Assembly (NCBI RefSeq): GCF_016429255.1
Contig: NZ_JAELUG010000032.1
Coordinates: 1 to 54,686, forward strand
Origin: Rhizobium sp. ASV8
GTDB lineage: Bacteria; Pseudomonadota; Alphaproteobacteria; Rhizobiales; Rhizobiaceae
DNA: 54,686 nt
Direction of reading: 5' to 3'
Part shown: positions 49,329-54,686 of the stretch, in pieces
How positions within the stretch are numbered: position 1 is the first letter of the stretch
How the letters are laid out: each line of letters begins with the position of its first letter
The notes under the pieces: model-generated
Told to the model about the DNA's origin: nothing
Seen by the model: the letters and a program-made list of their open reading frames with translations, nothing else
The model's database searches: none
Position numbers and translations under genes: made by a program

Positions 49329-51977
49329 ATGCGAACAGATACCGGCCAGATCGTAAATCTGGCAGACTACCGTCCTACCGACTTCGTTCTGGAACGCGTG
49401 GACCTTACTTTCGATCTGCATCCCACCGAAACTAAGGTGGAGGCGCGGCTGATCTTCCATCGCCGCGAAGGCGTCGATCTGAGCGCCCCACTGGTGCTTG
49501 ACGGCGACGAGCTGATGCTGTCGGGGCTGTTGCTCGACCAGGTAGAGCTGCCCGGCGAGCAATATGAAGCCACGCCCGAGAACCTGACCGTTCGCGGCCT
49601 TCCGGCAAGCACGCCGTTCGAACTGACGATCACAACCGTCATCAATCCGGAGGCCAACACGCAGCTGATGGGCCTCTATCGCACGGGCGGGATCTACTGC
49701 ACCCAATGCGAGGCCGAAGGCTTCCGCCGCATCACCTATTTCCCCGATCGACCCGACGTTCTCGCCCCTTACACGGTCAACATCATTGCCGACAAGGCGA
49801 CCAACCCACTGCTGCTGTCGAACGGCAATTTCCTCGGCGGCGCCGGCTATGGCGAAGGTAAGCATTTCGCCGCCTGGTTCGATCCACACCCGAAGCCGAG
49901 CTACCTCTTCGCACTCGTCGCCGGCGACCTCGGCGTTGTCGAGGGCACATTCACGACCATGTCGGGTCGTGAAGTGGCGCTGAAGATCTATGTCGAGCAC
50001 GGCAACGAGCCGCGCGCGACCTACGCCATGGATGCACTGAAGCGCTCGATGAAGTGGGACGAAGAGCGCTTCGGGCGCGAATACGATCTCGACATCTTCA
50101 TGATCGTCGCCGTGTCGGACTTCAATATGGGGGCGATGGAGAACAAGGGTCTCAACGTCTTCAACGACAAATACGTGCTTGCCGATCCCGAGACGGCAAC
50201 TGATGCTGACTATGCGAATATCGAAGCCATCATCGCGCACGAATATTTTCACAACTGGACAGGCAATCGCATCACCTGCCGCGACTGGTTTCAGCTCTGC
50301 CTCAAGGAAGGCCTGACCGTCTATCGCGATCACGAGTTTTCTGCCGACGAGCGCTCGCGCCCTGTCAAGCGCATCGCGGAAGTCCGCCATCTGAAGTCAG
50401 AGCAGTTTCCCGAGGACAGCGGGCCCCTCGCCCATCCGGTTCGGCCAACAAAGTACCGCGAAATCAATAACTTCTATACGACGACTGTCTATGAGAAGGG
50501 TAGCGAAGTCACACGCATGATCGCGACCCTGCTCGGCCGCGATCTGTTCAAGAAGGGCATGGATCTCTATTTCGAGAGGCACGACGGCCAGGCTGTTACG
50601 ATCGAAGATTTCGTCAGATGTTTCGAGGATGTCAGCGGCCGCGATCTCACGCAGTTTTCGCTGTGGTATCATCAGGCCGGAACGCCGCTCGTGACGGCCT
50701 CCTGCGTCTATGATGCGGATGGCAAGACCTTCACGCTGTCGCTCGAACAGATGGTGCCGGCAACGCCGGGCCAGACCACCAAGAAGCCAATGCATATTCC
50801 GCTACGCATGGCACTGATCGCCTCAGACGGCACCGCGATTGCTTCGACATCGGTCACTGGCGCGGAGCTGACCGACGATGTGCTGCATCTGACGGAAAAG
50901 GTGCAGACGGTCGTCTTCCACGACATCCCATCGAGGCCGGTACTGTCGCTGAACCGCAGCTTCTCGACACCGATCAATCTGCAATTCAATCAGAGCGTCG
51001 AGGATCTGGCGCTGATCGCGCGTTTCGAGACCGATCATTTCGCGCGCTGGCAGGCGCTGATCGATCTCGGCCTGCCCAATCTGCTGCAAGCGGCTCGCGA
51101 TGCACGCCAAGGCAACGACATCACCTGTGATTCGTCTTTCGTAGGCGCATTGTTGGCGGCAGCCGCCGACGACAGCCTCGAGCCGGCCTTCCGCGCACAG
51201 GCGCTTGCTCTACCAAGCGAAGCGGATATCGGCCGCGAACTTGGCGGCAACAACGACCCCGACGCGATCCGCGCGGGGCGTCAGGCTATCTTCAAGCGGA
51301 TTGCCGAAGCCGGCAAGGATATCTTTGCGGCACTCTACGACGGCATGCAGACGCCAGGCCCGTTCAGCCCGGATGCCGCGAGCGCCGGCCGTCGGGCCCT
51401 GCGCAATGCGGCATTGGGCTACCTGTCGCAATTGGATGGCACTCCGGTCCGCGCAAAAGCCGCCTATGACGCGGCAAATAACATGACCGATCTCAGCGCC
51501 GCGCTGACCATTCTTGCGCATCAATTCCCGGAGACAGCGGAAACCGCGGCGGCACTTGAGCATTTCCATGACCGCTTCTCGAAAAATGCTCTTGTGATCG
51601 ACAAATGGTTCGCCATCCAGGCGGGAATTCCCGGCCCCGATGCGCTGGCGCGTATCCAGCGGCTCATGGAAGCGCCGCAGTTCAAGCGCAGCAATCCCAA
51701 CCGCATGCGCTCGGTCCTCGGCACGTTCGCCTTCGCAAACCCCACAGGCTTCGGCCGCGCAGACGGTGCCGGCTACAATTTCCTGGCCGACGAAATTCTC
51801 GATATCGATCAGCGCAATCCACAGCTCGCGGCACGCATCCTGACCTCGATGCGCTCTTGGCGTCTACTGGAGCCGGTGCGTGCCGACCATGCCCGCTCGG
51901 CATTGACGCGGATCGAACGGGCAGCCGGTCTTTCGACCGATGTACGGGATATCGTCGACCGCATCCTCAAGGAGTGA
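49329..51977 (+). CDS. pepN: Aminopeptidase N
   Basis: 882-residue M1 zinc aminopeptidase that removes N-terminal residues from peptides in the cytosol. The exopeptidase motif GAMEN lies near 268-272; zinc ligands are HEYFH (304-308) and E327 in LKEGL. The C-terminal Ig-like and helical-repeat domains (about 440-882, YDADGKTFTLSLEQ onward) are those of the E. coli PepN type, and length matches (about 870). No signal peptide. The preceding SD is weak (TCAGGATAGACC). It is 230 bp upstream of the histidine kinase gene, probably a separate unit. Confidence 0.96.
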   Translation: MRTDTGQIVNLADYRPTDFVLERVDLTFDLHPTETKVEARLIFHRREGVDLSAPLVLDGDELMLSGLLLDQVELPGEQYEATPENLTVRGLPASTPFELTITTVINPEANTQLMGLYRTGGIYCTQCEAEGFRRITYFPDRPDVLAPYTVNIIADKATNPLLLSNGNFLGGAGYGEGKHFAAWFDPHPKPSYLFALVAGDLGVVEGTFTTMSGREVALKIYVEHGNEPRATYAMDALKRSMKWDEERFGREYDLDIFMIVAVSDFNMGAMENKGLNVFNDKYVLADPETATDADYANIEAIIAHEYFHNWTGNRITCRDWFQLCLKEGLTVYRDHEFSADERSRPVKRIAEVRHLKSEQFPEDSGPLAHPVRPTKYREINNFYTTTVYEKGSEVTRMIATLLGRDLFKKGMDLYFERHDGQAVTIEDFVRCFEDVSGRDLTQFSLWYHQAGTPLVTASCVYDADGKTFTLSLEQMVPATPGQTTKKPMHIPLRMALIASDGTAIASTSVTGAELTDDVLHLTEKVQTVVFHDIPSRPVLSLNRSFSTPINLQFNQSVEDLALIARFETDHFARWQALIDLGLPNLLQAARDARQGNDITCDSSFVGALLAAAADDSLEPAFRAQALALPSEADIGRELGGNNDPDAIRAGRQAIFKRIAEAGKDIFAALYDGMQTPGPFSPDAASAGRRALRNAALGYLSQLDGTPVRAKAAYDAANNMTDLSAALTILAHQFPETAETAAALEHFHDRFSKNALVIDKWFAIQAGIPGPDALARIQRLMEAPQFKRSNPNRMRSVLGTFAFANPTGFGRADGAGYNFLADEILDIDQRNPQLAARILTSMRSWRLLEPVRADHARSALTRIERAAGLSTDVRDIVDRILKE

Positions 51978-52098
51978 TTTCGATCGCTGCGTGCGCCGAT
52001 CTGAAGGGCCGATTTACATCGGCCTTTTCAGCCTCAACGAGTCCCGCATATGCGCAACTTACCGCTGCGTGTAAGGAAAGCGCCGAAATCGCAGATGG

Positions 52099-52113
52099 TT
52101 AAGAAAGTTTTAC
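52099..52113 (+). promoter_or_regulatory. Near-consensus CtrA-type site upstream of histidine kinase
   Basis: TTAA-GAAAGTT-TTAC, one base off the TTAA-N7-TTAA cell-cycle regulator CtrA consensus, about 95 bases before the kinase start. A fit with a PleC-type cell-cycle kinase is attractive, but the match could arise by chance. Confidence 0.35.
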
Positions 52114-52206
52114 CGCACCCTCTGGACAAGCCGAATCACGAATGATTCATTAGGGCAGATTCGGGCGAGCGGCGCAGCGAATCATACGAGGGACAAGGCT
52201 AAAGCG

Positions 52207-54522
<2,316 letters not shown>

Positions 54523-54686
54523 TCAGTTTCCAACCGTTGCCTGGAATATTTTCCGCACCGCCTTCGACAGCCGCTTCAGCTCCGCCTCGAGCGTGCGGAT
54601 ATCGGGGCAGTCGCCGGCACGGCAGACAAGCTCGATCAGACCGGAAGGGGTATTTTTCGGATCGAACGTACCGTCGATGCAAAGGC
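54523..54686 (-). CDS. glnE: Glutamate-ammonia-ligase adenylyltransferase, C-terminal end (partial)
   Basis: The last 54 codons of a minus-strand gene that continues past the window. Reading from 54684, it includes CIDGTFDPKNTPSGLIELV, then CRAGDCPDIRTLEAELKRL and SKAVRKIFQATVGN before TGA at 54525-54523. This matches the end of rhizobial GlnE, which adenylylates and deadenylylates glutamine synthetase. Its stop directly abuts the end of the convergent kinase gene with no terminator space. Confidence 0.7.
   Translation of the reverse strand, partial: LCIDGTFDPKNTPSGLIELVCRAGDCPDIRTLEAELKRLSKAVRKIFQATVGN

Overview
The window looks like chromosomal DNA from the family Rhizobiaceae, most likely Rhizobium. 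The grounds are a GC-rich backbone, tandem Omp2/RopA-type porins, an iolRCDEB inositol cluster with a kinase-aldolase fusion IolC, and the order pepN - PleC-like kinase - glnE. This is recognition from sequence; no database was searched. No prophage, insertion sequence, CRISPR array or rRNA was seen.

Layout. 0-3.3 kb: two tandem outer-membrane porins (the first cut by the window edge) and a tRNA-Ser(GCU). 3.4-4.6 kb: a ferredoxin reductase-like flavoprotein. 4.7-13.0 kb: an inositol catabolic cluster, with a Gfo/Idh/MocA dehydrogenase divergent from the RpiR-type regulator iolR and then iolC, iolD, iolE and iolB. Two matching palindromes (GGAATA-NN-TATTCC) lie before iolR and before iolC and are the likely IolR operators. 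13-19.4 kb: a MATE exporter, a glyoxalase-superfamily protein, a PilZ-like protein, a secreted Rap1a/Tai-like protein, a DoxX/DUF4267 pair divergent from a TetR regulator with an iterated operator, a HisC-type aminotransferase and a Sel1-like protein. 19.8-25 kb: a DUF2147 protein, AMP nucleosidase, small membrane proteins, and a four-gene operon of three YCII/DGPF proteins plus an ECF42-type sigma factor, preceded by a TGTCGA-N17-CGTC promoter.

25-37 kb: a YbhN-like membrane protein divergent from a GT2 glycosyltransferase; a class III aminotransferase divergent from a glutamine-synthetase-like ligase (probable polyamine use); a lipid-kinase-like protein; an MFS exporter; an HxlR regulator divergent from a quinone-oxidoreductase-like gene; mgtE behind a structured leader with a short upstream ORF; and an Lrp regulator divergent from an EamA exporter. 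37-45 kb: ETF-ubiquinone oxidoreductase, an SDR enzyme and a two-gene RND efflux pump. 45-54.7 kb: a YegD-like Hsp70, a divergent uracil-DNA glycosylase, small unknown ORFs, an HTH-like protein, aminopeptidase N, a PleC-like histidine kinase and the 3' end of glnE.

The best leads for new biology are the mgtE leader (upstream peptide plus an SD-masking helix), the triplicated DGPF/ECF42 module with its visible promoter, the UDG lacking two expected iron-sulfur cysteines, a hisC-like relic at 16.1 kb, and several unassigned palindromes. I saw no large defence or novel multi-gene system.
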